Source of the DNA: Aerococcaceae bacterium zg-252
Lineage (GTDB): Bacteria > Bacillota > Bacilli > Lactobacillales > Aerococcaceae
NCBI GenBank assembly: GCA_016237705.1
Contig: CP066204.1
Location: 1,002,001 to 1,066,000 of the forward strand
Reading direction: 5' to 3'
Length of the DNA: 64,000 nucleotides
The notes beneath the pieces were generated by a model. It did not search any database. It saw only the letters and a program-made list of their open reading frames with translations, and was not told the DNA's origin. The position numbers were made by a program, and so were the translations under genes. Positions 46,358-56,193 of this stretch are shown here, piece by piece; within the stretch, counting starts at the first letter, position 1, and each line of letters begins with the position of its first letter.

Positions 46358-48523
46358 CTAAATTTCCAGTTTGAAAGTTTTCAGCACTCGTTCATCGGCA
46401 CTTGGACCTACTAAAAAATCATATTCTGTATGTTCTAATATCCAAGAATTAGAATTCTCATCATAATATTTTAATTCTTCTAACGGAATCTCAATTACAA
46501 CATTTTTCTCTTCCCCAACTTGTAATTTAACGCGAGAAAATCCTCTTAGCTCTTTAATATGACGCTCCACCTTAGAATTTGGAACAGATACATATACCTG
46601 AACAATTTCGCTCCCATCTCGATTACCTACATTTTTTACTGGCACTTCTATTAATACTTTATTGCATTCTGTCTTCGCACATACGTTTCCATATGCGTAC
46701 TTCGTATAGCTTAATCCGTAACCAAAAGGATACGCTGGTCTATGACCATCTCTATCAAGCTTACGATACCCATGATCATACTCATAGTAAATATTATTAG
46801 CTTTGAAGAAATCAATTTCTGGCAAATGTTTTTCTTCCTTCGGTATTGAGAATGGAAGTTTTCCAGATGGATTCACGTCACCAAAAAGAATTGAAGCAAG
46901 GGCACTTCCCCCTTCCATACCTGAATACCAGCTATATAAAATTGAAGAAACACTATCCTCCCATTCATTCGTAAGAATCATACTTCCACTAACCAATGCT
47001 ACTATAGTATTCTTATTTAACTTTCCAGCTACTCTAATTGCATTAATTTCTGTTTGTCTTAAAGATAATGACTTTCTGTCTCCTCCAACAGGCTTTCCAT
47101 CATCAGATGTATAAGAGGTATTATTACTTTTATTTGCTACTTTGCTCATAAGCATTCCTATAAGCTTATTTCCATTATTGAAATAGCCTTGAGCCATTAG
47201 TGCAGGTGAATTAATATCACTATCTGGCATTACATATTCGCCCTCATCATTGTAATCATTTCCTGCTATCACTATAACTGCATCACAATTAGGAGCAATT
47301 GTTTCAATTTTATCAAGCTCGTCTTCATTAACATGAATTACCTCTGTCTTTTCCCCTAGTACTTTTTGGATTCCTTGCAAAGCAGTTACAACATATTTAG
47401 GATATACATTACTACTTCCATGATCTCCTGTATTCGCCTGGACAGCTAAATGCCCAATTACTAACAATTTCTTAAGATTTGAAGGCAGTGGTAATACATT
47501 ATTGCTGTTCTTTAAAAGAACCATTGATTCCTCTGCAGCTTTTTTAGCAAGCGCTATATGCTCTTCACAAGAGACAAGTGATTTGTTATATTCCATTGGG
47601 TCTTCTGTGTTCTCAAATATAAGCTGTGTCTTTAAAACTCGAAGAACCGCTTGATCAATTACCTTCTCATCTAGTTTCCCCTGTTCCACAGCACGCTTAA
47701 GTTCTAAACCAAAATGTACCGGAAGCGGCATTTCCATATCCATTCCTGCTTCAATTGCCTTGCTTCCATCACGCAGAGCAAAAATAAAGTCAGTAATAGT
47801 AAATCCTTCAAATCCCCAATCATCTCTCAAAATTGTAGTAAGTAAATGTTTAGATTCAGAAGCCTGAACTCCACGAAAACGATTATAAGAGCCCATTAAT
47901 GATGCACAGCCTTCATCAATACACTTTTTAAAATGTGGTAAATAGACCTCTCGCAGAGTTCTCTCACTACAATCTACATCCACATAGAAACGACGATTTT
48001 CCATATTATTGACAGCATAATGTTTTGCACATGCCATTACGTTATGCTTTTGCACTCCTGCAACAAGTTTCGCTCCCATCTCTCCTACTAAGTACGGGTC
48101 TTCTCCATAAGACTCTTGGGCACGGCCACCAGCCGGATGCATCAACAGATTAATACAAACTCCAGCAAAATAATTTGCTCCCTGAGCTCTTGTTTCTTTT
48201 CCTATTGCTTCACCAATTTCTCTTTCCAGTTCTCTATCAAAGCTTGCAGCTCTTGCTATTGAAACTGGAAAACAGGTTGAGTTTCCCATTACAACTCCAC
48301 GTGGTCCATCCGTAAATGCAATTGGCGAAATTTTTAATTTCCTATTACCATGCGATTCTATAGGCACAGGATTATACGTTCTTTTATACTTTATACTGTC
48401 TCTAAGCATTTTCCAATTTCCACTTAAAAACATCACCTTATTTTTAAGAGACATTTTGCTAAGATAACCTTCTGCCTTTGCATTAATCTGTTCATCTGTT
48501 AATTTGCATTTTTTATTAAACAT
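46358..48523 (-). CDS. Glycoside hydrolase family 3 (beta-glucosidase-like)
   Basis: The 721-residue protein has the GH3 N-terminal barrel (AFTDGPRGVV near residue 70, GGRAQESYGEDPYLVGEM, then KHYAVNNMENRR) and the nucleophile aspartate in GFTITDFIFALRDG near residue 245. The alpha/beta domain follows, with VALVSGSMILTNEWEDSVSS and WYSGMEGGSALASILFGDVNPSGKLPFSI in the 510-565 region (two separate stretches), and a C-terminal FnIII-like domain with ELRGFSRV. No signal peptide is seen, so it is cytoplasmic. It lies between the transporter gene and the decayed GH3. Confidence 0.87.
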   Translation of the reverse strand: MFNKKCKLTDEQINAKAEGYLSKMSLKNKVMFLSGNWKMLRDSIKYKRTYNPVPIESHGNRKLKISPIAFTDGPRGVVMGNSTCFPVSIARAASFDRELEREIGEAIGKETRAQGANYFAGVCINLLMHPAGGRAQESYGEDPYLVGEMGAKLVAGVQKHNVMACAKHYAVNNMENRRFYVDVDCSERTLREVYLPHFKKCIDEGCASLMGSYNRFRGVQASESKHLLTTILRDDWGFEGFTITDFIFALRDGSKAIEAGMDMEMPLPVHFGLELKRAVEQGKLDEKVIDQAVLRVLKTQLIFENTEDPMEYNKSLVSCEEHIALAKKAAEESMVLLKNSNNVLPLPSNLKKLLVIGHLAVQANTGDHGSSNVYPKYVVTALQGIQKVLGEKTEVIHVNEDELDKIETIAPNCDAVIVIAGNDYNDEGEYVMPDSDINSPALMAQGYFNNGNKLIGMLMSKVANKSNNTSYTSDDGKPVGGDRKSLSLRQTEINAIRVAGKLNKNTIVALVSGSMILTNEWEDSVSSILYSWYSGMEGGSALASILFGDVNPSGKLPFSIPKEEKHLPEIDFFKANNIYYEYDHGYRKLDRDGHRPAYPFGYGLSYTKYAYGNVCAKTECNKVLIEVPVKNVGNRDGSEIVQVYVSVPNSKVERHIKELRGFSRVKLQVGEEKNVVIEIPLEELKYYDENSNSWILEHTEYDFLVGPSADERVLKTFKLEI

Positions 48524-48543
48524 TTTACTTTCCTTTCACATCA

Positions 48544-49890
48544 TTACTGATTACGTCTAGCCTCTAAGTCAGCACTAATCTGTGGCATCATATCATCTAA
48601 CGTATAGAATTTCATGAGCACAATTATTACAACAAAAAATACAGCTGGAATCCAACTATATAATGCTACAATAGCATTATTCGCTGCAGCAGACTGAACA
48701 GGTAAAGTTCCATCAAATCCTGCTGTGCCCATAACAAATCCTGTTATTATACTTGATAAACCCGCACCTACTTTGCTTGCAAATCCATTAACTGCAGAAA
48801 ATGCACCTTCTACTCTATCTCCGTTCTTCCATTCACTGTAATCCATGCAAGAGATAACCATTACAGGTGCATAGAAAGATAACGGAAGCGCTGCTAAGAC
48901 ACCTAGGAGATTTCCAACAATGATAAGTCCCATGTTAGCACCAGCCAGTCCTTTGATTGCGTTTCCAAAAATACCTAGAACAGCACCTGCACTTACTACT
49001 TTTGAGAAAGATAGTCGTTTCAATATAGCAGGCATAAAAATCAATACAAAAGGAGTAATAAGAGAGATTAGTCCAACTACGCTAGCCTTTGTAACATCTC
49101 CAACAATATACTGAAAATAATAAGTTCCTACAGTTCCAAGGCTATTAATAAAATTATACAATAGTACCGCACCTGAAAGTAAAAATATGAACTTATTACT
49201 CTTTAAAGCATTAATCAGTGTTTTCATGTCTACTCCCTGATTTTGTGCAGCAACAACATCTGTACGTTCTTTTACAAACAAAAATCTTCCTATTCCAATT
49301 ATCCCTAGAGGCAATGCGAAAATTGCAATCATCTTCTGCCACCCACCAGAACTTGTTCCAAGAGTTCCCATGAGAATTGGAAATACCGTTGATACAAGTA
49401 CTGAACCAAACATGATTATTATACCATTCACAGAGACCAAAATATTTCTTGCCATATCGCTTTTCACTGCTCTACTAATATATACACTTTCTGATGCATT
49501 CAAAAGTGTAGCAAAGACTGAATTAGCTAACGTATACGTTGCAAAAATCCAAATTGACTTTCCAACTATGCCTAAATCTGGACAGGAAAACATCAGTAAT
49601 GTAGTTAACCAAACAAAAATAATTGATACTTCATATGGTCTTGCCTTACCAAGTTTTGTATTCGTGTTGTCTATTATATATCCCGCAATCAAGTCTGTGA
49701 CACCATCAAATAATTTACTAACTAATAAAATTGTACCTACCAATGAAGCAGACATAGCTAAAATATTCGTGCAATAATATGTCAAATATCCTGTTATAAT
49801 TATATTACAAGATAAAGATACTCCTCTTGTTGACCACGCTAAAGCCTTATACCAAGGCAATTTATCTGATACAATGTGATTCTTTTCCAT
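48544..49890 (-). CDS. GPH-family sugar:cation symporter
   Basis: This 448-residue membrane protein has about twelve helices and belongs to the glycoside-pentoside-hexuronide symporters. Visible features are LPWYKALAWSTRG near the start, the KLFDGVTDLIAGYIIDNT loop near residue 60, and LGKARPYEVS after it. It would import an oligosaccharide or glycoside for the GH1, GH3 and esterase encoded downstream. ATG 49890 is chosen because GGAGGAAG lies just before it. It is the first gene of the operon, divergent from an AraC regulator. Confidence 0.88.
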   Translation of the reverse strand: MEKNHIVSDKLPWYKALAWSTRGVSLSCNIIITGYLTYYCTNILAMSASLVGTILLVSKLFDGVTDLIAGYIIDNTNTKLGKARPYEVSIIFVWLTTLLMFSCPDLGIVGKSIWIFATYTLANSVFATLLNASESVYISRAVKSDMARNILVSVNGIIIMFGSVLVSTVFPILMGTLGTSSGGWQKMIAIFALPLGIIGIGRFLFVKERTDVVAAQNQGVDMKTLINALKSNKFIFLLSGAVLLYNFINSLGTVGTYYFQYIVGDVTKASVVGLISLITPFVLIFMPAILKRLSFSKVVSAGAVLGIFGNAIKGLAGANMGLIIVGNLLGVLAALPLSFYAPVMVISCMDYSEWKNGDRVEGAFSAVNGFASKVGAGLSSIITGFVMGTAGFDGTLPVQSAAANNAIVALYSWIPAVFFVVIIVLMKFYTLDDMMPQISADLEARRNQ

Positions 49891-49966
49891 AATTTCTTCC
49901 TCCAGCAAATTTATTTAAAATGATAAATTATTTTATGTTTAGATTTTACGAAAAAGCCCTTTCACT

Positions 49967-49988
49967 TTATATCATTATAATGATATAA
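49967..49988. promoter_or_regulatory. 22-bp perfect palindrome between symporter and araC genes
   Basis: A perfect palindrome centred at 49977/49978 (core ATATCATTATAATGATAT) lies between the divergent genes and overlaps TATAAT-like sequences on both strands. It is the best candidate for the AraC-family binding site or another operator. Because it is AT-rich, chance similarity is a concern. Confidence 0.5.
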
Positions 49989-50032
49989 TTATAAATATAA
50001 TGATTTCAAAAGCAGTAAGGTGGTACTATTTT

Positions 50033-50869
50033 ATGTATACAAAACTTTCTCAATTAAGATCAAATTACATAGAATATCTTCAACGTGAAAAAAATTCGCT
50101 AGTTAATAAGGATGAACATTTTCAAAAAGCGTCAAAGACAAATTTTCCTTCTTCATTCCTATCGGAATATCAGCTATATAATTCTGAGTACAATCGCGAA
50201 CATACTCCCTATGCCAACGAAATTGCAATGATGATTGCCATAAGCAATGGTGATTTAGATGCTTATTTAAAGACTGCTGAATACTCTACTCAGCAAAGTT
50301 TGGGGCAATTATCAACCAGCTTTTCAAAATCTCTAGAATATCAATGTGTGATAGGGATTTCACTTTTTGCCAGGGCTGCAATTCGAGGAGGCGTTGATTC
50401 ATATACTGCATATAATCTAAATGACCTATTTTTGCAACGAATCTCAGAATGTCATGATGTAGATAGTTTCTTAGCTGTAATGGAACATGCTGTCCATACT
50501 TTTATAGATGAAGTAAATAATTTAAAGAAAAGTGAAAATACTCCTGCTTACATTAAAAAAGCTAAACAATATATTAGAAATCACATTAGCGAGCCCTTTT
50601 CCATACAAGATATTGCAGATTCATTGGAAATAAGCAAGGAACATCTCATGCGACAGTTTCATAGATATACTGGATATACAATTAGTAAATCCATACATTA
50701 CGAACGTATTCATGCTGCCCAAAACATGCTTACCTTCTCTGATTTCTCAATAGGACAAATCTCTAACTATCTTCAATATCCATCTCAAAGTTACTTTGGT
50801 CGCATTTTTAAGGAAATTGTCGGCTGCACTCCTAGTGAATTTCAAAAAAACCACCTATCAGATTTTTGA
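50033..50869 (+). CDS. AraC-family transcriptional regulator
   Basis: The 278-residue protein has a C-terminal AraC DNA-binding domain of two helix-turn-helix units (IQDIADSLEISKEHLMRQFH near residue 195 and SIGQISNYLQYPSQSYFGR near residue 240, ending GCTPSEFQKN). The N-terminal part is helical with no cupin motif that I recognise. It probably activates the divergent glycoside operon in response to its sugar. ATG 50033 follows AAGGTGG. Its last codons run into the hairpin that terminates rny. Confidence 0.87.
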   Translation: MYTKLSQLRSNYIEYLQREKNSLVNKDEHFQKASKTNFPSSFLSEYQLYNSEYNREHTPYANEIAMMIAISNGDLDAYLKTAEYSTQQSLGQLSTSFSKSLEYQCVIGISLFARAAIRGGVDSYTAYNLNDLFLQRISECHDVDSFLAVMEHAVHTFIDEVNNLKKSENTPAYIKKAKQYIRNHISEPFSIQDIADSLEISKEHLMRQFHRYTGYTISKSIHYERIHAAQNMLTFSDFSIGQISNYLQYPSQSYFGRIFKEIVGCTPSEFQKNHLSDF

Positions 50870-50876
50870 TAGGTGG
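50844..50876. terminator. Bidirectional terminator between araC and rny
   Basis: CCACCTATCA (50851-50860) and TGATAGGTGG (50867-50876) form a perfect 10-bp stem. Seven T residues follow on the minus strand, so it is a strong rny terminator. It overlaps the last codons of araC on the plus strand, where the tail is weaker. Confidence 0.85.
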
Positions 50877-50898
50877 CATATTTTATTATACATTTAAT

Positions 50899-52458
50899 CT
50901 ATTTGGCATATTCGACAACACGCGTTTCGCGAATCACCGTTACTTTAATATTTCCAGGATAATTCATCTCGGATTCAATACGATTACGAATGTCACGTGC
51001 AACTTTCGCTGCTTGTGCATCATTTAATTGTTGTGGTTTAACCATTACACGAACTTCACGACCTGCTTGAATTGCAAAACTATGCGATACACCGTCAAAA
51101 CTATTAGAAATTTCTTCTAGTTTTTCTAAACGGCGAATATAATTTTCAAGCGACTCACTACGTGCACCTGGTCTAGCTGCAGATAAAGCATCAGCTGCGG
51201 CTACCAATACTGCGATAACAGATGTTGGATCGGTATCCCCATGATGAGCTGCAATTGCATTCACTACAATCTCAGGTTCTTTATATTTATTTGCGATTTC
51301 AGCTCCGATTTCAACGTGAGAGCCTTCAATTTCATGATCTAATGCTTTTCCTAAGTCATGTAATAAACCGGCACGTTTTGCCATTGCAATATCTTCACCT
51401 AATTCGCTAGCCATTACACCAGCCAACTTAGCCACTTCAATACTATGTTTTAAAACATTTTGCCCATAACTTGTTCTAAATGATAAACGTCCTAAAATTT
51501 TAATGATATCAGGATGTAAAGAATGAATACCAACATCAAATGTTGCTTCTTCACCAATTTCCCTAATTTTTTCATCTAATTCTTTTCTCGCACGGTCAAC
51601 CATTTCTTCAATACGTGCAGGATGAATACGTCCATCTTGAATTAGTTTTTCAAGTGCAATTTTTGCGATTTGACGACGAATTGGATCAAAACCACTTAAT
51701 ACAATCGTTTCAGGAGTATCATCAATAATTAAATCAATCCCTGTCAAACTTTCCAATGTGCGAATATTACGTCCTTCACGTCCGATAATTCGCCCTTTCA
51801 TGTCATCGCTTGGCAAATGAACGACTGTCACTGTATTTTCAGCTACTAAATCAGTTGCACTCTTTTGAATTGCTTGTAAAATAATACTCTTAGCATTACG
51901 GTCAGCTTCATCTTTTGCCTTTTGTTCAGCATTTCTTACTAATACTGCAATTTCGCTTGAAAGTTCTGCTTCTGTTTCAGTCATGATAATATCACGAGCT
52001 TCTTGACGAGATAAAGTTGCTACACGTTCTAATTCTGCTTGTTGCTCATTAATCAATACTTGAACTTGTGCTTCTTTTGTTTCTAACGCTTCTTTTCGTT
52101 TCGTATATTCTGATTCTTTTGTTTCAAGATTTAATTCACGTTTGTCGAGATTATTACTTTTAATGTCTAAATTCTCTTCTTTTTGAATTAAGCGATTTTC
52201 CAACTTATTCGCTTCATTCCGACGTTCTTTTAATTCTTGTTCTATTTCATTTCGGTACTTTAAATTTTCCTCTTTAGCATCAAACAACGCTTCTCGTTTC
52301 AATGTTTGAGCTTGAAGAATCGCAGCATCAACGATAGCCTCAGCATTTGCTTTTGCTCCGTCAACCTTTTTTTCATCATTTTTCTTTTGAATGAAAACGC
52401 CTAAAACGAAACCGATAATTAAAGTAACGATTGCGAAGGCGTACGACATAAAGTCCAT
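50899..52458 (-). CDS. rny: Ribonuclease Y
   Basis: RNase Y is the membrane-bound endonuclease that starts mRNA decay in Firmicutes. The 519-residue protein has one N-terminal membrane helix ([18 protein letters not shown], about residues 5-22), a long coiled coil to about 190, a KH domain ([16 protein letters not shown] near 215) and an HD domain ([15 protein letters not shown] near 355). ATG 52458 is spaced 8 bases from GGAGG; the upstream GTG start is too close. Confidence 0.95.
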   Translation of the reverse strand: MDFMSYAFAIVTLIIGFVLGVFIQKKNDEKKVDGAKANAEAIVDAAILQAQTLKREALFDAKEENLKYRNEIEQELKERRNEANKLENRLIQKEENLDIKSNNLDKRELNLETKESEYTKRKEALETKEAQVQVLINEQQAELERVATLSRQEARDIIMTETEAELSSEIAVLVRNAEQKAKDEADRNAKSIILQAIQKSATDLVAENTVTVVHLPSDDMKGRIIGREGRNIRTLESLTGIDLIIDDTPETIVLSGFDPIRRQIAKIALEKLIQDGRIHPARIEEMVDRARKELDEKIREIGEEATFDVGIHSLHPDIIKILGRLSFRTSYGQNVLKHSIEVAKLAGVMASELGEDIAMAKRAGLLHDLGKALDHEIEGSHVEIGAEIANKYKEPEIVVNAIAAHHGDTDPTSVIAVLVAAADALSAARPGARSESLENYIRRLEKLEEISNSFDGVSHSFAIQAGREVRVMVKPQQLNDAQAAKVARDIRNRIESEMNYPGNIKVTVIRETRVVEYAK

Positions 52459-52610
52459 ATGAGTCACCTCCGTATCATTATTTATATGTTATTTTCAAAT
52501 AGATGAAATTAAATCAACCATTCTGTGTATTCACACAATTATTATTTTAGTTCTTTTCTAAGAGAATGTCAATGAAATGGAATGCTTTGTGAAAAGTTAA
52601 TTTACATATT

Positions 52611-53504
52611 TCAATCATTACGCTTATCCAAATGATAACGATTTATTAGTTGTTCTGTTTGCTGCTCCAATATTTCTTTATTGGACGAATGTTTATTAAT
52701 CAGCATTTGTATATCTATCATTGAATCAATAATATCTTCTGTCATTGCTCTAAGTGATACAGACGGTAAATTTTCCCAAAAATCCAAAATATTTGTCAGC
52801 ACTTGTAAATGGTGAATAGCATTTTTTACCAAAGATTCAAGCAGTACACTTTGCCCTGCTCGTCCAAATAAATATTGATACACATTTAAAGGAAGATAGA
52901 GCCAACTCTTAACATATTGCATTGGGAAAAGGCTGTACTCCATGTCGACATAATAAATCCCCTCTGTTAATTGAATGTGATTTTCTGACAAAATGGACGT
53001 TTTATAGGTCAAACTATGCATCGCTAAACGTTTAGTTGGGAGAATAGACTGCTCGATTCTGGCTATGGCACTGTCCAGTGGTTGTTTTAATGTGGACTGT
53101 CTATACGTGGGGTTTTTTAATGAAAAATCGGTCACCACCATATCAACATCAGTATTACTTAGAGCATCTAATAAATTTTCAAAAGCAGCAGTGTCCACCC
53201 AATCATCACCATCCAGCACTTTAAAGTACTTACCTTTCGCATTAGCAATTCCGCAATTAATGGCAGAGCCATGACCACCATTTTCTTTCGAAATTAAGCG
53301 AACTGACGCACCTGGCAATTGCTCAATACATTCCTTAATAATATCGACCGTTTTATCTGTACTACCGTCATTGATAACTAAAACTTCAAACCATTTCCAA
53401 TAACGTACATCACTATCGAATAGCGAATCAATCGCACTCGCAATATAGCGTTCAACATTATAAGCAGGAATAACAACTGTTAAGATATATGTATTGTCAC
53501 GCAT
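52611..53504 (-). CDS. Family 2 glycosyltransferase
   Basis: The 297-residue GT-A protein begins ILTVVIPAYNVERYIASAID and carries EVLVINDGSTDKT, KENGGHGSAINCGI and the metal-binding KVLDGDDWVD, so it transfers a sugar from a nucleotide donor. No membrane helix is seen. The acceptor (teichoic acid, capsule or protein) cannot be told. ATG 53504 follows AAAGGAG; the longer frame to 53570 is unsupported. Confidence 0.85.
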   Translation of the reverse strand: MRDNTYILTVVIPAYNVERYIASAIDSLFDSDVRYWKWFEVLVINDGSTDKTVDIIKECIEQLPGASVRLISKENGGHGSAINCGIANAKGKYFKVLDGDDWVDTAAFENLLDALSNTDVDMVVTDFSLKNPTYRQSTLKQPLDSAIARIEQSILPTKRLAMHSLTYKTSILSENHIQLTEGIYYVDMEYSLFPMQYVKSWLYLPLNVYQYLFGRAGQSVLLESLVKNAIHHLQVLTNILDFWENLPSVSLRAMTEDIIDSMIDIQMLINKHSSNKEILEQQTEQLINRYHLDKRND

Positions 53505-53575
53505 TACACCTAATCTCCTTTCACTTACTATTATTTTACTACCTTTCAAAAACGTTCTCAATATAGTCATTCTAA

Positions 53576-53620
53576 CCTAAAAAGAGAGCTTAGTCATGCA
53601 ACCAAACTCTCCCCTTTTTA
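53576..53620 (-). terminator. Terminator of the 56-residue membrane protein gene
   Basis: On the minus strand GGGGAGAG pairs with CTCTCTTTTT through an 18-base loop, partly by G-U pairs, followed by T residues. It overlaps the stop codon of the small gene. Confidence 0.55.
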
Positions 53621-53788
53621 TTTAGAAATTATTTTCTTCACATTAGCAAATGTAATTAGCAGTAATAGGATTAGCCCAACAATATTTAAACAAAGTAGCA
53701 CTGGCGACAAATTTCTCGAGAAATTATGGATAGCAACACTGAGTAGTCCAACGGATACGACTAAAGAAACTAGATTTTTTATATTCAT
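53618..53788 (-). CDS. Small two-helix membrane protein
   Basis: A 56-residue ORF starts MNIKNLVSLVVSVGLLSVAI, continues HNFSRNLSPVLLCLNIVGLI and ends LLLLITFANVKKIISK. It has two hydrophobic segments (about 5-20 and 28-46), a positively charged tail, a GGAGAA binding site and a following terminator. I do not recognise it. Several lactic bacteria have such small membrane proteins next to transport or stress genes, but no function is assigned. Confidence 0.6.
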   Translation of the reverse strand: MNIKNLVSLVVSVGLLSVAIHNFSRNLSPVLLCLNIVGLILLLLITFANVKKIISK

Positions 53789-54379
53789 ATAAATACTTCT
53801 CCTTACTTAAATATTAATAATACATAATTAACAATTGAAATAATAACTAACAAGTATGACGAACCCCATAATTCTTAATATTTTTTACCGCTTTGCATTG
53901 ATTCCCCTTTTGGATTTCAATGACCTCACATTAACAATATAATACACTTGATAGTACAACTCACCTCATTATACTCGTCTTTTACGTAATATTTAATCTA
54001 TGATATAGCGGTTACTGAATTAAAGATATTATCATGATCGAAAATACAAAATTCATAAATTACCATTTATATCAAAATAACCAACACCACGATATTACTT
54101 TTTTCTGTATATGTATAATATACATCACAAAAAAATCGTTGGCAACAAAATATACTTAAAACGCCCAGAAAAATTTGACTACCCTCTTTCTAATATGCTA
54201 TCGTAAAGTTATTAAAAATAAACTTCGTACAACACATAGTTTAACATGCACCACAGGAAAACATCTTATGAACGTAGACATCTATCCTGGATATTATATA
54301 AGTGAGTAAGCACTTCAATAGCTATGTGAAAACGATGTTCTTTTCAACTGCTTGGACCTAGGAAAAGGAGAAAACTTCA
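53789..54379. other. Long AT-rich gene-free stretch
   Basis: Nearly 600 bases without a supportable ORF on either strand lie between the small membrane protein and the acetyltransferase. A weak promoter-like pair, TTGACT (54176-54181) with TATCGT 18 bases on, could serve the acetyltransferase. I see no strong hairpins. It may be a decayed gene or a scar of an insertion. Confidence 0.5.
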
Positions 54380-54925
54380 ATGAATGAAATAATAAAATTA
54401 AAACCCTTTACCGAGCTAAATCTCAAACACATTTGGGAAATCGGTTATAGAGAGCACTCTCCTGAATGGAAAAAATGGGACGCACCTTATTTTGACGATT
54501 ATAAAGCATTTGCTACCTTTGATTCTTTTAAACAATCTAATGTATATCATTTTCTAAGTTCATCTTCAGTCCAAGGAATTTTCATTTCAGAAAAGCCAAT
54601 CGGTATGGTTTCTTATTACTGGGAAAATGAAAAAACTAGATGGCTAGAAATCGGCATTATTATCTTTGATTGCAATTATTGGAGTGGAGGGTATGGTGCT
54701 CAAGCATTACTTCTTTGGATAGAGTATATTTTTTCCACTATTACAAAATTAGAACATATAGGTTTAACTACTTGGAGTGGCAATCAACGTATGATGCGAG
54801 TCGCTGAAAAAATTGGTATGACAAAAGAAGCTCAAATTCGAAAAGTCAGATTCTGGGAAGATGTCTACTACGATTCAATTAAATACGGCATTCTTAGACA
54901 AGAATGGAAAGCACGATTAGAATAA
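54380..54925 (+). CDS. GNAT acetyltransferase, RimJ/RimL-like
   Basis: The 181-residue protein matches the RimJ/RimL type that acetylates N-termini or small amines. Visible are GIFISEKPIGMVSYYWEN, WLEIGIIIFDCNYWSGGYG with the acetyl-CoA loop, and LTTWSGNQRMMRVAEKIGM near residue 133. The end, VRFWEDVYYDSIKYGILRQEW, is typical of the group. It starts at ATG 54380 after AAAAGGAGAAAAC and is a single-gene unit with its own terminator. Confidence 0.85.
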   Translation: MNEIIKLKPFTELNLKHIWEIGYREHSPEWKKWDAPYFDDYKAFATFDSFKQSNVYHFLSSSSVQGIFISEKPIGMVSYYWENEKTRWLEIGIIIFDCNYWSGGYGAQALLLWIEYIFSTITKLEHIGLTTWSGNQRMMRVAEKIGMTKEAQIRKVRFWEDVYYDSIKYGILRQEWKARLE

Positions 54926-54931
54926 ATTTAG

Positions 54932-54985
54932 AAACAGTTAAGAAATACGTTTTATCCGAAATGTAGTTTCTTAACTGTTTTATTG
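54932..54985 (+). terminator. Terminator of the RimJ/RimL-like gene
   Basis: AAACAGTTAAGAAA (54932-54945) and TTTCTTAACTGTTT (54967-54980) form a perfect 14-bp stem followed by T-rich sequence, 7 bases after the stop codon. Confidence 0.85.
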
Positions 54986-55047
54986 TCTCTACAATCATTA
55001 TTCCTTGATAGCCGGCATATTTTTGTCTTGAACTGTTTTACACAGCA

Positions 55048-55076
55048 AAACAGGAGCTCCTTACGAACTCCTGTTT
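55048..55076 (-). terminator. Hairpin downstream of the secreted nuclease gene
   Basis: AAACAGGAG (55048-55056) and CTCCTGTTT (55068-55076) form a perfect 9-bp stem, followed by TTGCTG on the minus strand. The short T-run makes it a weak terminator. Confidence 0.55.
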
Positions 55077-55095
55077 ATTCGCTATCTTAATTTTA

Positions 55096-56019
55096 CTACT
55101 CTTTGGAAGTATGCCGCTTGCCAATTGCTAAAGCATCAGCCTCAGACATCTCAATTACTTTTGAAAAATTAGTATTTCTTGGCATATTATCCTTAGAGTA
55201 CCAGTAAACATCTGCTTTACCACGCCGTGCGATATGCACCACTTCAGCTAGATGCGATTCTACTTCAGCATTGCTATTGGCATCTTGAGCCTCTGTATCA
55301 GTAGGCACAAGTGACGGTTCAGCCATTCCAGTTAAATAATCAATAATAGCATTTTGAGAATAGTTTTCCAGTGTTACTGTTGTAATTCCATATTCATCAG
55401 AAAATTCCTTATCACTTCCAAGCGTTATTGGAAGAAGATTTCCCTCATCGTCAATACCAACATACTGAAGAACTATTTGTCGTGGCACGAGTTCATCATC
55501 CGTATAAACCGGCACTACTTTGTAATCTAACCAATAGTTCGGATGAAGTGCCAGCCAATTATCCAAACGATTTTCGTAGTAGAGCATTCCCTCGGGGTTA
55601 CTGTCATCTGTACCGTCATAATTTCCAATATTCGTCCAAGCAGTTAATTGAACAAGATTTCTACCCTCATCGGTCAAGCCACTAAACTGATAACCGATAA
55701 GATGACCTCTATGAAATAGATAGGCTTTCTTACCCTCGCTACTATAAGCCATTTTATAGTTATGCCAACCTTGTGGGTCAAAATTGATACGTGGTTCTCG
55801 CTCTTTAGTCGGTTCATCTTTATCTTGTAATTGAATATGAGCAGAAGTTGCTCGACCTAATGAATCGAATTCTCCGAGTATCATTTGTTTCTCTCCAGTT
55901 GGCTCAAGAATATCTAAAAACGAATAATCCCACTGATTCGCTTTAACATTTTGCGTCAGCGTTAAAATAGAAAATATGGACACGCACATCAATACTATCA
56001 ATCTCAAAAATCGTTTCAT
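55096..56019 (-). CDS. Secreted DNA/RNA non-specific endonuclease (EndA-like)
   Basis: The 307-residue protein has a signal peptide (MKRFLRLIVLMCVSIFSI, then QNVKAN) and a beta-beta-alpha metal nuclease domain with FHRGHLIGYQFSG near residue 108, matching the DRGH family motif with H for D, and NLVQLTAWTN with its conserved asparagine. The C-terminal 50 residues (VVHIARRGKADVYWYSKDNM) form a small domain seen on other secreted nucleases. Streptococcal EndA acts in DNA uptake and trap escape; here the role is open. It lies between an acetyltransferase and a lipoprotein, close to a prophage end. Confidence 0.85.
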   Translation of the reverse strand: MKRFLRLIVLMCVSIFSILTLTQNVKANQWDYSFLDILEPTGEKQMILGEFDSLGRATSAHIQLQDKDEPTKEREPRINFDPQGWHNYKMAYSSEGKKAYLFHRGHLIGYQFSGLTDEGRNLVQLTAWTNIGNYDGTDDSNPEGMLYYENRLDNWLALHPNYWLDYKVVPVYTDDELVPRQIVLQYVGIDDEGNLLPITLGSDKEFSDEYGITTVTLENYSQNAIIDYLTGMAEPSLVPTDTEAQDANSNAEVESHLAEVVHIARRGKADVYWYSKDNMPRNTNFSKVIEMSEADALAIGKRHTSKE

Positions 56020-56117
56020 CTTATACCCCTATTCCAGCATCATTAACAAATATATCGCTTTCAAATTTTGATAGTTTTAGTATAGCATTCTCTCCAAAAA
56101 ATTTGAAGTGCAAGACT

Positions 56118-56181
56118 AAAAAGAATTGGCAACTGGTAATAGTTATATAAATATACCGTTGCCTGTTAAATAATTCTTTTT
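56118..56181 (-). terminator. Putative terminator of the lipoprotein gene
   Basis: AAAAAGAATT plus GGCAAC (56118-56133) pairs with GTTGCC (56158-56163) and AATTCTTTTT (56172-56181), with an 8-base bulge; the minus strand ends in TTTTT. Confidence 0.55.
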
Positions 56182-56193
56182 ATCCACCTTATG

